From contig JAFLCE010000046.1 of the NCBI GenBank assembly GCA_017303655.1, forward strand, positions 1 to 34,442: a DNA stretch of 34,442 bases, written 5' to 3'. Positions 16,073-23,851 of this stretch are shown here, piece after piece. A program made the translations under genes and the position numbers. This DNA is from Anaerolineae bacterium (GTDB taxonomy: Bacteria > Chloroflexota > Anaerolineae > Anaerolineales > Villigracilaceae). The notes under the pieces were generated by a model. The model made no database searches. It was not told the origin of the DNA and saw only the letters and a list, made by a program, of their open reading frames with translations. Position 1 is the stretch's first letter; every line of letters begins with the position of its first letter.

Positions 16073-17031
16073 TATAGGCTCGCCTTTTCAATGGGATTAA
16101 GAGTAAGTGGCAACAGGCTGGCTTCGATCTCGGCACGCTGAGGTTCAACCCACGCCGGGAGTTTCAAGGCTTCACCCAGCGATTCTTTTGGCTCGTCGAT
16201 CAAAAAACCGGGAGTATCCGTTGCGATCTCGAACAAGACGCCGCCCTGCTCGCGGAAATAAATGGAATGGAAATAGCTGCGGTCCATGACCGGGCTGACG
16301 CGAAAGCCCGCCTCATTCAACGTGGATTGATACGTCAACTGCTCCTCATCGTTCGCCACGCGGAAAGCGATGTGATGAATAGAGCCCGCGCCAAAGCCCG
16401 CCTGAATCTTGCCGGGGCGATGAACCAGATCCACGATGTGACCGAGCGCATTGACATCTCCCTGAAAACGATGGCGGTTCTCTTCCACACCCGTGAATCG
16501 ATAACCCATCTCCTGCGTCAGTAACGCGGACGTCGGTTCAACTTCGTCCAACCACAGGGTGACACTGTGAAATCCGCGCAAGGCATGAGCTTGTGGAATG
16601 GGACCCTCTTCCCAGTGTTGAACCGTGGGAAGGTTTTCCACTTCCACCAATTCCACGCCCATGCCATCTGGGTCGCTAAAGGCAAGGACGTTCTGTCCAA
16701 AGCGCGCCTGAATGGGAGTGGTTGTAATCTCAGCCTGTTTGAGCCGCGCCTGCCAAAATGGAAGCGAGCCAATCGGGACGTTGTACGCCACGACATTCGT
16801 TTCGCCATTGCCGCGCACTCCGCGCCGCATATTGGGCCAGGCGAAGAAGGTCAACACGCTACCGGGGTTGCCCGTTGCATCAGCGAAATAAAAGTGATAG
16901 GTATCGGGCGAGTCAAAATTGACCGTGCGTTTGACCAGCCGTTGACCCAACACATTTCGATAAAAGTCCACATTACGCTGTGGGTCGCGTGCCACCGCAG
17001 TGACATGATGTAAACCTCTAATGGGATTCAT
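16072..17031 (-). CDS. Ring-cleaving dioxygenase, glyoxalase family, MhqO-like
   Basis: A 319-residue protein with two vicinal-oxygen-chelate (glyoxalase) modules. The first begins R-G-L-H-H-V-T-A-V-A-R-D; the second contains S-I-H-H-I-A-F-R-V. The metal ligands are probably the His in H-H-V-T, the His in I-H-H-I-A and the Glu in L-F-E-I-A-T-D. This matches putative Fe(II) ring-cleaving dioxygenases of the LinE/MhqO type acting on hydroquinone-like aromatics. TAGGAG lies 6 bases before the ATG. Upstream (about 17065-17085) an imperfect palindrome built on AAATTT could be a MarR-type operator, but this is weak. The downstream esterase is translationally coupled. Confidence 0.85.
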   Translation of the reverse strand: MNPIRGLHHVTAVARDPQRNVDFYRNVLGQRLVKRTVNFDSPDTYHFYFADATGNPGSVLTFFAWPNMRRGVRGNGETNVVAYNVPIGSLPFWQARLKQAEITTTPIQARFGQNVLAFSDPDGMGVELVEVENLPTVQHWEEGPIPQAHALRGFHSVTLWLDEVEPTSALLTQEMGYRFTGVEENRHRFQGDVNALGHIVDLVHRPGKIQAGFGAGSIHHIAFRVANDEEQLTYQSTLNEAGFRVSPVMDRSYFHSIYFREQGGVLFEIATDTPGFLIDEPKESLGEALKLPAWVEPQRAEIEASLLPLTLNPIEKASL

Positions 17032-17091
17032 GTTTTACTCCTATTTTTTAGACGCAGCTACAAAGAAGAAATTTCGTTAAATTTGTATATG

Positions 17092-17124
17092 AAAAAGTCT
17101 CCGGTTGTAGACCTCGGAGACTTT
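17092..17124 (-). terminator. Intrinsic terminator after speE
   Basis: A 10-bp perfect stem AAAGTCTCCG / CGGAGACTTT (17094-17103 with 17115-17124) with an 11-base loop, followed on the minus strand by five T. It is 7 bases past the speE stop and separates speDE from the dioxygenase gene. Confidence 0.87.
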
Positions 17125-17131
17125 GTTTATA

Positions 17132-17962
17132 TTACCCGTACAATTCTTTTCGGAAAAACTCAGGCAGGGCAAATGCCGCTTTGTGAATGTCAGGATTGAT
17201 ATATTGATTCTCTCCGGGTGGAAGCGGCGTCTTTAGTCCATTCTCCCAGGGAGTGTCCGAGACATACATAAAACCGATCCCGCCACCAGGGTAGGTGGGG
17301 ATATTGGCATAGTAATAAGCAGGATTCTTCGTCAACTTTTTGGCAGATTGATAAATGGTCTTGATCAGCGCCGTGTCGAAGTAGGGTTGCTCACATTGAG
17401 TCGCCGCCGCGCCGCCGGGGGCGAGGGCACGCACCACCAACTTTTGGAATTCATCTGAAAAAAGTCTCTCTGCCATGCCGATGGGATCGGTCGTATCGGA
17501 GATGATGACATCGAATTGACCGGGGTTTTCTTCTAAGTAGCCAAAGGCATCCCGAACGAGCAGCTTGGAGCGTGAATCAGACCACGGGTCCCCGAAGGAG
17601 GCGGCGAAGTGTTCGCGTGAGAGATCCACTACGCGCTGATCCAACTCACAGACCACAGCTTCCGTTACGGATGGGTATCGCAATACTTGTTTCAGCGAAC
17701 CGCCATCTCCACCACCGACAATCAAGACTCGCTTCGGCGCACCGACCGCGAGCATGGGCACATGCACGATCATTTCGTGATAGCCCATGTTGTCGCGCTC
17801 AGTGAGTTGGATGATGCCATCAAGGATCATGGCGTTGCCAAAAAATTCAGTTTCAACAAGTTGCAGATGCTGATACTGAGTCTGCTCGTCGGCAAGCACG
17901 CGTTTAACGCGGATGCCTTTACGATAGTAAGGGTGTAATTCTTCTGTAAACCAGATACTCAT
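17132..17962 (-). CDS. speE: Spermidine synthase
   Basis: A 276-residue aminopropyltransferase. The N-terminal beta region reads M-S-I-W-F-T-E-E-L-H-P. The nucleotide-binding motif V-L-I-V-G-G-G-D-G-G (about 89-98) and the catalytic-loop motif I-S-D-T-T-D-P-I-G (about 154-162) bind decarboxylated SAM and putrescine. It also has Y-Y-x-x-x-I-P-T-Y-P-G-G, a family signature. It transfers the aminopropyl group from decarboxylated SAM to putrescine. It follows speD with a 9-base gap, so the two steps of spermidine synthesis form one operon driven from the promoter upstream of speD. The acceptor could be another diamine; family assignment is safe. Confidence 0.93.
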   Translation of the reverse strand: MSIWFTEELHPYYRKGIRVKRVLADEQTQYQHLQLVETEFFGNAMILDGIIQLTERDNMGYHEMIVHVPMLAVGAPKRVLIVGGGDGGSLKQVLRYPSVTEAVVCELDQRVVDLSREHFAASFGDPWSDSRSKLLVRDAFGYLEENPGQFDVIISDTTDPIGMAERLFSDEFQKLVVRALAPGGAAATQCEQPYFDTALIKTIYQSAKKLTKNPAYYYANIPTYPGGGIGFMYVSDTPWENGLKTPLPPGENQYINPDIHKAAFALPEFFRKELYG

Positions 17963-17971
17963 TCAATGTCC

Positions 17972-18355
17972 TTAAGCCGCAATCGGCATTTTGGTTTCGA
18001 CAGAAGCTTCGCGGTCGAGCTTGCGAACCGCGAAATCATCTGCACCAAAGGCTTCTTTGAGGCGCATCAGCACGGGCATAAAATCCTGACCGATGGCACA
18101 GGTAAAGAGGTCAATGGCACAGTAATTATACTCAGGCCAGGCGTGCAGACTGGCATGCGATTCTGCCAGCAGTAGGAAACAGGTAAAACCATGCGGGCTA
18201 AATTTATAAAATCCTTCATCAACGACGGTCAGACCGCTATCACGCACAGCCTGAGCAAACAACGCGTAAGCCTTCTCACTATCCATGAGCACTTCGCGGT
18301 TGCAATCGGAAAGATCAAAAATATAATGTTCACCTAATTTTAAACTAGCGTTCAT
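17972..18355 (-). CDS. speD: S-adenosylmethionine decarboxylase proenzyme
   Basis: A 127-residue prokaryotic-type (SpeH-class) AdoMetDC. The self-cleavage site is E65-S66 in L-A-E-S-H-A-S-L-H, where Ser66 becomes the pyruvoyl cofactor; H71 and C86 in L-F-T-C are the usual processing and catalytic residues. Length is normal for the class. It makes the aminopropyl donor used by SpeE, encoded next. The start has GAGGTG upstream. A consensus-like promoter lies about 115-140 bases upstream and the intervening leader contains a hairpin, so post-transcriptional control is possible. Confidence 0.93.
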   Translation of the reverse strand: MNASLKLGEHYIFDLSDCNREVLMDSEKAYALFAQAVRDSGLTVVDEGFYKFSPHGFTCFLLLAESHASLHAWPEYNYCAIDLFTCAIGQDFMPVLMRLKEAFGADDFAVRKLDREASVETKMPIAA

Positions 18356-18411
18356 TCACACCTCGGGGGTTAAAAAGTAAAGAACCCGCCTAAAAACCTT
18401 TTCCATTGATC

Positions 18412-18430
18412 CGCAGGATGTATCCCTGCG
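18412..18430 (-). other. Hairpin in the speD leader
   Basis: CGCAGG and CCTGCG (18412-18417 and 18425-18430) form a 6-bp perfect stem with a 7-base loop, in the predicted 109-base leader of speD. No U-run follows, so it is not a simple terminator. Another short GTCT/AGAC pair lies next to it (about 18444-18457). It could be a polyamine- or SAM-responsive leader, but no known riboswitch class is recognised. Confidence 0.4.
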
Positions 18431-18470
18431 TAACAAATGAAACCGTCTCTAAGCAGACTCTGTTGAAGTA

Positions 18471-18498
18471 GTTATACTCTGCACTGGCGGAGTGTCAA
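18471..18498 (-). promoter_or_regulatory. Sigma-70 promoter of speDE
   Basis: On the minus strand, TTGACA (18498-18493), a 16-base spacer, TATAAC (18476-18471). Predicted start near 18464, leaving a leader of about 109 bases before speD. Confidence 0.7.
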
Positions 18499-18521
18499 TC
18501 TTTTTGGGCGGTGAATATTAT

Positions 18522-18533
18522 TGATTGCAATCA
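18522..18533. promoter_or_regulatory. Perfect 12-base palindrome upstream of the speDE promoter
   Basis: TGATTGCAATCA stands 23 bases upstream of the speDE -35 and 148 bases before the divergent methyltransferase gene. It is a possible regulator site. The rest of the 325-base gap (18356-18680) holds the speDE promoter and leader; I see no gene in it. Confidence 0.35.
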
Positions 18534-18680
18534 TTCTTTGAAATCAAAAACATTATCTGCGTAATCACATACGTCATTATCATGATTCGAGAAGGTTTTT
18601 GGTTGCTGATTCTGCGAAGCCCGCAATAACCCTAAAATTTTCTCGAATTGTGGTTAAATCGAAAACTACGAGGAGCCACA

Positions 18681-19487
18681 ATGACTAATCCCCTGAATGC
18701 CTTAAACGCAGAAACACTCAACGCCTGGAATGCCAATGCCGAAGTATGGGACAAACGCATGGGCGACGACGGCAACGATTTCTTCAACATCCTGTGCTGG
18801 CCCGCCCTCGCCTCTTTTCTCGACGCTCAACCTGATTCTAAAATCCTAGACATCGCCTGTGGAAATGGCTTAACCACCCGCCGCCTCGCCGAATTGGGAT
18901 GCACAGTCACAGCCTTCGACTTCTCTGCCAATCTCATTGAATATGCAAAACAAAGAACCGCTTTTCACGCTTCACTCATCACGTATCACATTTTAGACGC
19001 CACCAATGAGGAACAACTCCTCTCCCTCGGCGAAGCCAAATTTGACTCCGCTCTCTCCAACATGGCACTCTTCGACATGGCAGAGATCGAACCGCTTTTC
19101 CGAACCCTACCCAAACTCCTCAAACCCGGCGGGACCTTCGTCTTTTCTATCACCCATCCCTGTTTCAACAATGCCTCATCCATGCACGTGGTCGAAGAGA
19201 TGGATGATGGTGAGATCAAGACGGTCTACTCCATAAAAACCTCGCGCTACATGACTCCATACTCTATGCGCGGACTCGCTCTGCGCAACCAGCCCAAGCC
19301 GCAAGTTTATTTTGAACGTCCGCTTCAAGCTTATCTCAACCTCGCCTTCCAAAACGGCTTCGTCCTCGACGGTTTCGAAGAACGCGCCTTCCCACCCGAA
19401 ACGCCGCAAACCACTCCGCTTGGCTGGGGCGGCAAATTCAGCGAAATCCCCGCTGTGATCGTGGCAAGGTTGAGATTGAAAACCTGA
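18681..19487 (+). CDS. Class I SAM-dependent methyltransferase
   Basis: Start at 18681 chosen because AGGAG (18671-18675) is 5 bases upstream; an in-frame ATG at 18648 has no such site. The 268-residue product has motif I I-L-D-I-A-C-G-N-G-L (about 55-64), an acidic loop A-F-D-F-S-A-N (74-80), motif IV region D-S-A-L-S-N-M-A-L-F-D-M and a post-motif L-L-K-P-G-G-T-F-V-F. It resembles small-molecule methyltransferases of the UbiE/COQ5-like group (Methyltransf_11/25); the acceptor is unknown. Part of a variable loop (A-F-H-A-S-L-I-T-Y-H) is encoded by a heptamer array at 18962-18989. No clear operon partner; hemW follows after 120 bases. Confidence 0.85.
   Translation: MTNPLNALNAETLNAWNANAEVWDKRMGDDGNDFFNILCWPALASFLDAQPDSKILDIACGNGLTTRRLAELGCTVTAFDFSANLIEYAKQRTAFHASLITYHILDATNEEQLLSLGEAKFDSALSNMALFDMAEIEPLFRTLPKLLKPGGTFVFSITHPCFNNASSMHVVEEMDDGEIKTVYSIKTSRYMTPYSMRGLALRNQPKPQVYFERPLQAYLNLAFQNGFVLDGFEERAFPPETPQTTPLGWGGKFSEIPAVIVARLRLKT
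18962..18989. repeat. Heptamer array xxxTCAC inside the methyltransferase gene
   Basis: Four contiguous 7-base units ending in TCAC: TTTTCAC, GCTTCAC (18969-18975), then TCATCAC and GTATCAC (18983-18989). It encodes a loop before the D-A-T-N motif. Three bases vary per unit while TCAC is fixed. Confidence 0.65.
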
Positions 19488-19593
19488 TCAGAGACCTTCA
19501 TCTTTTTCTATATCTGTTCAATACAGCTGGCATCCCATCTGACAAGTACGGTTATACTCGAGTCTTCATCGGCTTACCCAAAACACCTCCCGC

Positions 19594-19621
19594 CTGACAC
19601 TTGATACATGACCCCTGACAC
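19594..19621. repeat. Heptamer array containing the hemW start codon
   Basis: Four contiguous 7-base units: CTGACAC (19594-19600), TTGATAC (19601-19607), then ATGACCC (19608-19614) and CTGACAC (19615-19621). The third unit begins with the hemW ATG; an in-frame TGA at 19602-19604 in the second unit blocks any longer start. No Shine-Dalgarno is present. Confidence 0.75.
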
Positions 19622-20822
19622 CTCCATTTACCTCCACATTCCCTTCTGTAAACATCGCTGCGCCTATTGCGATTTCAACACCTACGCCGGTCAAGAATCG
19701 TTGATTCCCGCCTATGTCGAAGCTTTGATTCAGGAAATAGAATCTATCGGGTCACATCCCAACCTTCCAACCTTCAACGTGCCAACTGTATTTTTTGGAG
19801 GAGGAACCCCCTCGCTTCTTTCGGGAACTCAATTTGCTTCCGTTATGTCTGCCTTATCCTCCGCCTTCAACATTTCCGCTGACGCGGAGGTGACGATAGA
19901 AGCCAACCCCGGCACTATCTCGCCCGAAAAACTCGAGTCGATTCACAAGGCAGGCATCAACCGCATTAGTTTTGGTGTGCAATCTTCCAACACCGAAGAA
20001 CTACGCATGCTCGAACGTGAACATGACTTCTTCACCGTCATCGAAGCCGTATCCACAGCACGACAAGCCGGATTCGACAATCTTAACCTTGACCTGATCT
20101 ACGCTTTACCTGAGCAAACTTTAGAATCGTGGCAGACCACCGTCAAACGCGTTTTGGAATTACAACCCGAACACATCTCCGCTTATGCACTCACCCTTGA
20201 ACATGGTACTCCCTTCGGCAAATGGGCAGACAAAGGCATCCTTCCGCTCCCCGACCCAGACCTTGCTGCTGACATGTACGAATGGACGATGGACTACTTG
20301 CAACAATCTGGCTACACGCAGTATGAGATTTCAAATTGGGCGAAACAGAGTTCAGAAGGCGGAAGGCGGAAGGCAGACTTTACTTGCAAACATAACCTTC
20401 AATATTGGCGCTCACTCCCCTATCTTGGTCTTGGCGCTGGCGCACATGGTTATGCAGGCGGATATCGTTATTCAAATGCGCTAAGAATCAAAACTTATAT
20501 TGACCGGCTGACCGCTGACAGCCAACCGCTGACCGCTGCTTTTCCGTTAACTCCCGCCACCGTCAACCAGCACAAACAGACTCTCAAAGACGACATCTCC
20601 GATTACATGATCAACAACTTACGGCTGGTACAAGCCGGTGTCGCTGAATCAGATTTCAGATTAAGATTCGGAAGCGGGCTTTTGGACGTCTTCCCCAAAG
20701 AGATCGAGGAACTCATCCGCGATGGTCTGTTAGAAAAAAAGACCTCCGATGGCTCGGAGGTCTTCAGGCTTACACGGCGTGGAAGATTATTGGGAAATCA
20801 AGTCTTCCTGCGCTTCGTCTAA
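19608..20822 (+). CDS. hemW: Heme chaperone HemW (radical SAM, oxygen-independent coproporphyrinogen oxidase-like)
   Basis: A 404-residue radical SAM protein with the 4Fe-4S motif C14-x3-C18-x2-C21 in I-P-F-C-K-H-R-C-A-Y-C, the G-G-G-T-P-S motif, the G-V-Q-S segment, and a C-terminal HemN-like region ending F-L-R-F-V. HemW proteins bind heme and deliver it to acceptors; older annotation as coproporphyrinogen oxidase is often wrong. The start codon lies in a heptamer array and no Shine-Dalgarno is seen, so initiation may be leaderless or inefficient. Two further heptamer arrays create extra residues: one after S-N-W-A-K where relatives go almost directly to C-x-H-N-x-x-Y-W, and one near L-T-A-D-S-Q-P. 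The 3' end carries the terminator of the convergent PPDK gene. Confidence 0.88.
   Translation: MTPDTSIYLHIPFCKHRCAYCDFNTYAGQESLIPAYVEALIQEIESIGSHPNLPTFNVPTVFFGGGTPSLLSGTQFASVMSALSSAFNISADAEVTIEANPGTISPEKLESIHKAGINRISFGVQSSNTEELRMLEREHDFFTVIEAVSTARQAGFDNLNLDLIYALPEQTLESWQTTVKRVLELQPEHISAYALTLEHGTPFGKWADKGILPLPDPDLAADMYEWTMDYLQQSGYTQYEISNWAKQSSEGGRRKADFTCKHNLQYWRSLPYLGLGAGAHGYAGGYRYSNALRIKTYIDRLTADSQPLTAAFPLTPATVNQHKQTLKDDISDYMINNLRLVQAGVAESDFRLRFGSGLLDVFPKEIEELIRDGLLEKKTSDGSEVFRLTRRGRLLGNQVFLRFV
20354..20374. repeat. Heptamer array GGAAGGC inside hemW
   Basis: Three contiguous units: AGAAGGC (20354-20360), GGAAGGC (20361-20367), GGAAGGC (20368-20374). Twenty-one bases equal seven codons, so the frame is kept. 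It encodes E-G-G-R-R-K-A within an insertion between the S-N-W-A-K and C-K-H-N motifs. Confidence 0.75.
20502..20537. repeat. Heptamer array GACCGCT-like inside hemW
   Basis: An 8-base unit GACCGGCT is followed by four 7-base units: GACCGCT (20510), GACAGCC (20517), AACCGCT (20524), GACCGCT (20531-20537). The total is 36 bases, a multiple of three, the extra base in the first unit keeping the frame. It encodes the variable linker with L-T-A-D-S-Q-P-L-T-A. Confidence 0.7.
20734..20764 (-). terminator. PPDK terminator embedded in the hemW 3' coding region
   Basis: Read on the minus strand: an 11-bp perfect stem (20754-20764 with 20739-20749), 4-base loop, and a T-run formed by seven A at 20734-20740 on the plus strand. 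It is 58 bases past the PPDK stop. On the plus strand no T-run follows, so hemW transcription should not be cut. It corresponds to hemW codons for K-K-T-S-D-G-S-E-V-F. Confidence 0.88.
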
Positions 20823-23642
20823 TTACTTCTTCTTGGCGACTTTTTTCACAGCCTTCTTAACCGGTTTTTTGGCAGCTGGTTTTTTGGCGACCACTTTTTT
20901 CACAGGCATGTGCTTCAACGCAGCATGAGCAGCCGCAAGGCGAGCAATCGGCACGCGGAAGGGCGAGCAGGAAACATAGTTGTTGCCAATCATGTGACAC
21001 CACTCGATGGACTCAGGGTCGCCGCCGTGTTCACCGCAGATACCCACTTCGAGTTCAGGGCGGATGGCGCGTCCTTCAAAGATAGCGCGCTGCATCAACT
21101 TACCCACACCGTTGCGGTCGAGGGTCTGGAAGGGATTCTTGACGAGGATGCCTTCCTGTACATAGGTGATGAGGAAGTTGCGTTCGGCATCGTCACGCGA
21201 ATAGCCAAAGGTCATCTGTGTGAGGTCGTTTGTGCCAAAAGAGAAGAACTCTGCTTTGGTTGCGATATGGTCGGCAGTAATGGCGGCACGCGGGATCTCG
21301 ATCATGGTGCCGAACTTGTAGGCAAACTTAACCTTCTTCTCCTGCATTACCGCCTTACCGATGCGTTCGAGGCGCGGCTGGATCCATTCAAGTTCTTTCA
21401 CGGTTCCGGTCAACGGGATCATGATCTCCGGCTTGACCTTGATGCCACGCAGGGTGCAATCCGCAGCAGCTTCAAAAATAGCACGGACTTGCATTTCCAC
21501 GATCTCGGGCATCGAGATGCTTAAGCGCACGCCGCGCAAGCCCATCATCGGGTTGGATTCGTGCATACCCTTGATGGATGCAAGCAGTTTTTCTTTCGCT
21601 TCCAAGCCTTCGGTTTCACCTTTGACGTGCATGGTGATAACTTCTTCCGTGAGTTTTTCTTCATCGGGCATGAACTCATGCAGAGGCGGGTCGATCAAGC
21701 GGATGATGACCGGATAGCCATCCATCGCTTCGAAGAGACCGTCAAAGTCCTTGCGCTGATGCGGTAGAAGCAGGTTGAGTGCCGCGGTGCGAGCTTCGCT
21801 GGATTCAGCGAGGATCATACGCTGTACGATCGGCAGGCGTTCTGGCTCAAAGAACATATGCTCAGTACGGCACAGACCAATCCCTACGGCACCATACGCG
21901 CGGGCACGGCGTGCATCCTGCGGATAATCGGCATTTGCCCAAACCTGCAAACCGCGGGTCGGATAACCCGGCACAACCTCTTCGCGGACATTCTTGCGCG
22001 CGGAGATTTCATCTGCCCATTTGAGCAGGGTCATCAATTCCTTCTGTTCTTCAAGAGAAGGCTCAGATGTGGGGATTTTTCCGGCAAAGACTTTACCAGT
22101 CGTGCCGTCCACAGAGATCCAGTCGCCTTCGTTCAGAACGATTTCACCCACGTGCATGATACGTTTCTCAAGGTCGATCTTGATCGTAGACGCGCCTACC
22201 ACACACGGAATACCGAACTGACGCGCCACAACCGCTGCATGAGAGGTCGCGCCGCCTTCACTGGTCAATACGCCTTTGGCAGCGATCATACCGTGGACAT
22301 CATCCGGCTTGGTAAACGGACGCACCATGATGGTATCTTGCTTGTGTGCCTTGGCATACGATTCGGCTTTGTCGGCATCGAAATAGATCTGTCCAACCGC
22401 CGCACCGGGAGAGGCGTTCACGCCCTTAGCGAGGAACTTGCCTTCCTTTTCGGCGGCATCCATAGCTGCGTCATTGAATTGCGGGTGAAGCAGGGCATCC
22501 ACCTGATCGGGTGTAACGCGTGATACTGCCTGGTCGCGGGTGATGAGCCCTTCATTCGCCATATCCACGGCAATCTTCACTGCAGCTTTGGCAGTGCGCT
22601 TTCCCACGCGGGTTTGTAACATCCACAACTTTCCACGTTCAACCGTGAATTCGACATCCTGCATGTCGGTGTAATGCTTTTCAAGGCGAGCGGTGATCTC
22701 CATAAACTGCTTGTAGGCTTGGGGCATATATTTTTTGAGATTCGCAACTGAATCCGCATTGCGGATACCAGCCACCACATCTTCACCCTGCGCATTGAGC
22801 AAGTACTCACCCATCATCACTTTTTCGCCAGTCGATGGATTACGAGTGAATGCCACACCAGTAGCACAGTCATCGCCCATATTACCGAAAACCATCGTAC
22901 AAATATTTACAGCGGTTCCGAGCGTATCAGAGATACCTTCCTTGCGACGGTATGCCACGGCGCGTTTACCGTTCCATGACTTAAAGACGGCTTCTGTCGC
23001 TAATTGAAGTTGTTTATAGGGATCTTGTGGGAATTCCTGACCGCATGCCTTCTTGTATGCTGCTTTATACATCCCCACTACTTCAAGCCAATCTTCCGCC
23101 CTCATTTCAATATCGAGTTTATAGCCTTTTTTATTCTTGAACTCTTCCAATGGATGTTCAAAAGCTTCATCATCGATATCCATCACCACAGTTCCGAACA
23201 TTTCAACGAGACGACGGTACGAGTCCCAAACAAAGCGATCGTTGCCCGTTGCCTTGATCATGCCTTCTGCAACTCCGTCGGTCAAACCGATGTTGAGAAT
23301 GGTATTCATCATGCCAGGCATCGAGAACTTAGCACCCGACCGGCACGAAACCAAAAGCGGATTCTTACTATCCCCGAATTTTTTACCAGTCGCTTTTTCG
23401 ATCGCTTTGAGCGCTTTTAGTTCCTGCTCCCAGAGATCTTTGGAAAACTTGCCAGCCTTCTGATAGGCAATACAGGCTTCCGTTGTTACGGTAAAGAACG
23501 GCGGAACCGGCACATTCGCGCGGGTCATATCCATCAACCCGGCACCTTTGCCACCGACGATGGTTTTCACACCATCCCATGAACCATTAACTCTTTTTTC
23601 AACTTGCTTCACCTCATTATAGAGATAAACCCATTTAGACAT
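20823..23642 (-). CDS. ppdK: Pyruvate, phosphate dikinase with Lys-rich tail
   Basis: Start at 23642 (M-S-K-W-V-Y-L-Y-N) chosen because GGAGG lies 5 bases upstream; a longer frame from 23705 lacks support. The 939-residue product has the N-terminal ATP-grasp region (G-G-K-G-A-G-L, C-R-S-G-A-K-F-S-M-P-G-M-M), the phosphohistidine loop G-G-A-T-S-H (His about 468), and the PEP/pyruvate domain with G-I-C-G-E-H-G-G-D-P. It interconverts pyruvate, ATP and phosphate with PEP, AMP and pyrophosphate. Unusually, the last 28 residues are a Lys/Ala/Pro tail with repeated A-K-K-P and V-K-K, reminiscent of histone-H1-like tails; typical PPDK ends near the A-A-H-A-A-L segment. Its terminator lies inside hemW. 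Confidence 0.93.
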   Translation of the reverse strand: MSKWVYLYNEVKQVEKRVNGSWDGVKTIVGGKGAGLMDMTRANVPVPPFFTVTTEACIAYQKAGKFSKDLWEQELKALKAIEKATGKKFGDSKNPLLVSCRSGAKFSMPGMMNTILNIGLTDGVAEGMIKATGNDRFVWDSYRRLVEMFGTVVMDIDDEAFEHPLEEFKNKKGYKLDIEMRAEDWLEVVGMYKAAYKKACGQEFPQDPYKQLQLATEAVFKSWNGKRAVAYRRKEGISDTLGTAVNICTMVFGNMGDDCATGVAFTRNPSTGEKVMMGEYLLNAQGEDVVAGIRNADSVANLKKYMPQAYKQFMEITARLEKHYTDMQDVEFTVERGKLWMLQTRVGKRTAKAAVKIAVDMANEGLITRDQAVSRVTPDQVDALLHPQFNDAAMDAAEKEGKFLAKGVNASPGAAVGQIYFDADKAESYAKAHKQDTIMVRPFTKPDDVHGMIAAKGVLTSEGGATSHAAVVARQFGIPCVVGASTIKIDLEKRIMHVGEIVLNEGDWISVDGTTGKVFAGKIPTSEPSLEEQKELMTLLKWADEISARKNVREEVVPGYPTRGLQVWANADYPQDARRARAYGAVGIGLCRTEHMFFEPERLPIVQRMILAESSEARTAALNLLLPHQRKDFDGLFEAMDGYPVIIRLIDPPLHEFMPDEEKLTEEVITMHVKGETEGLEAKEKLLASIKGMHESNPMMGLRGVRLSISMPEIVEMQVRAIFEAAADCTLRGIKVKPEIMIPLTGTVKELEWIQPRLERIGKAVMQEKKVKFAYKFGTMIEIPRAAITADHIATKAEFFSFGTNDLTQMTFGYSRDDAERNFLITYVQEGILVKNPFQTLDRNGVGKLMQRAIFEGRAIRPELEVGICGEHGGDPESIEWCHMIGNNYVSCSPFRVPIARLAAAHAALKHMPVKKVVAKKPAAKKPVKKAVKKVAKKK

Positions 23643-23851
23643 TACAGCCTCCTGATGGAATATAAATTTCAAATGTGTTGTTTCAATTGTGAAATATTGT
23701 ACCAAAAACAGTCCAATTCGTACCTGACAAATATCACTTCATAGGAGGATTTCATTCTTGTTATTTCCCATAAATAAGAAAAACTAACCTGTTAATACAC
23801 TGCAAAGTTCACAAACAGGCAAATCAGGGATAATGGGCTCACAGGAAATCT

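Noticed and set aside
20349-20540. CRISPR-like short repeats in hemW
   Set aside because: Units are 7 bases, contiguous and without spacers, so they are tandem arrays and not CRISPR.
23643-23705. Longer N-terminus for PPDK starting at 23705
   Set aside because: The extra 21 residues are unlike PPDK, and GGAGG is correctly placed for the ATG at 23642.
23742-23790. AGGAGG followed by a possible TTG start in the PPDK-response regulator gap
   Set aside because: The frame has only nine codons before a stop; it may be a chance match.
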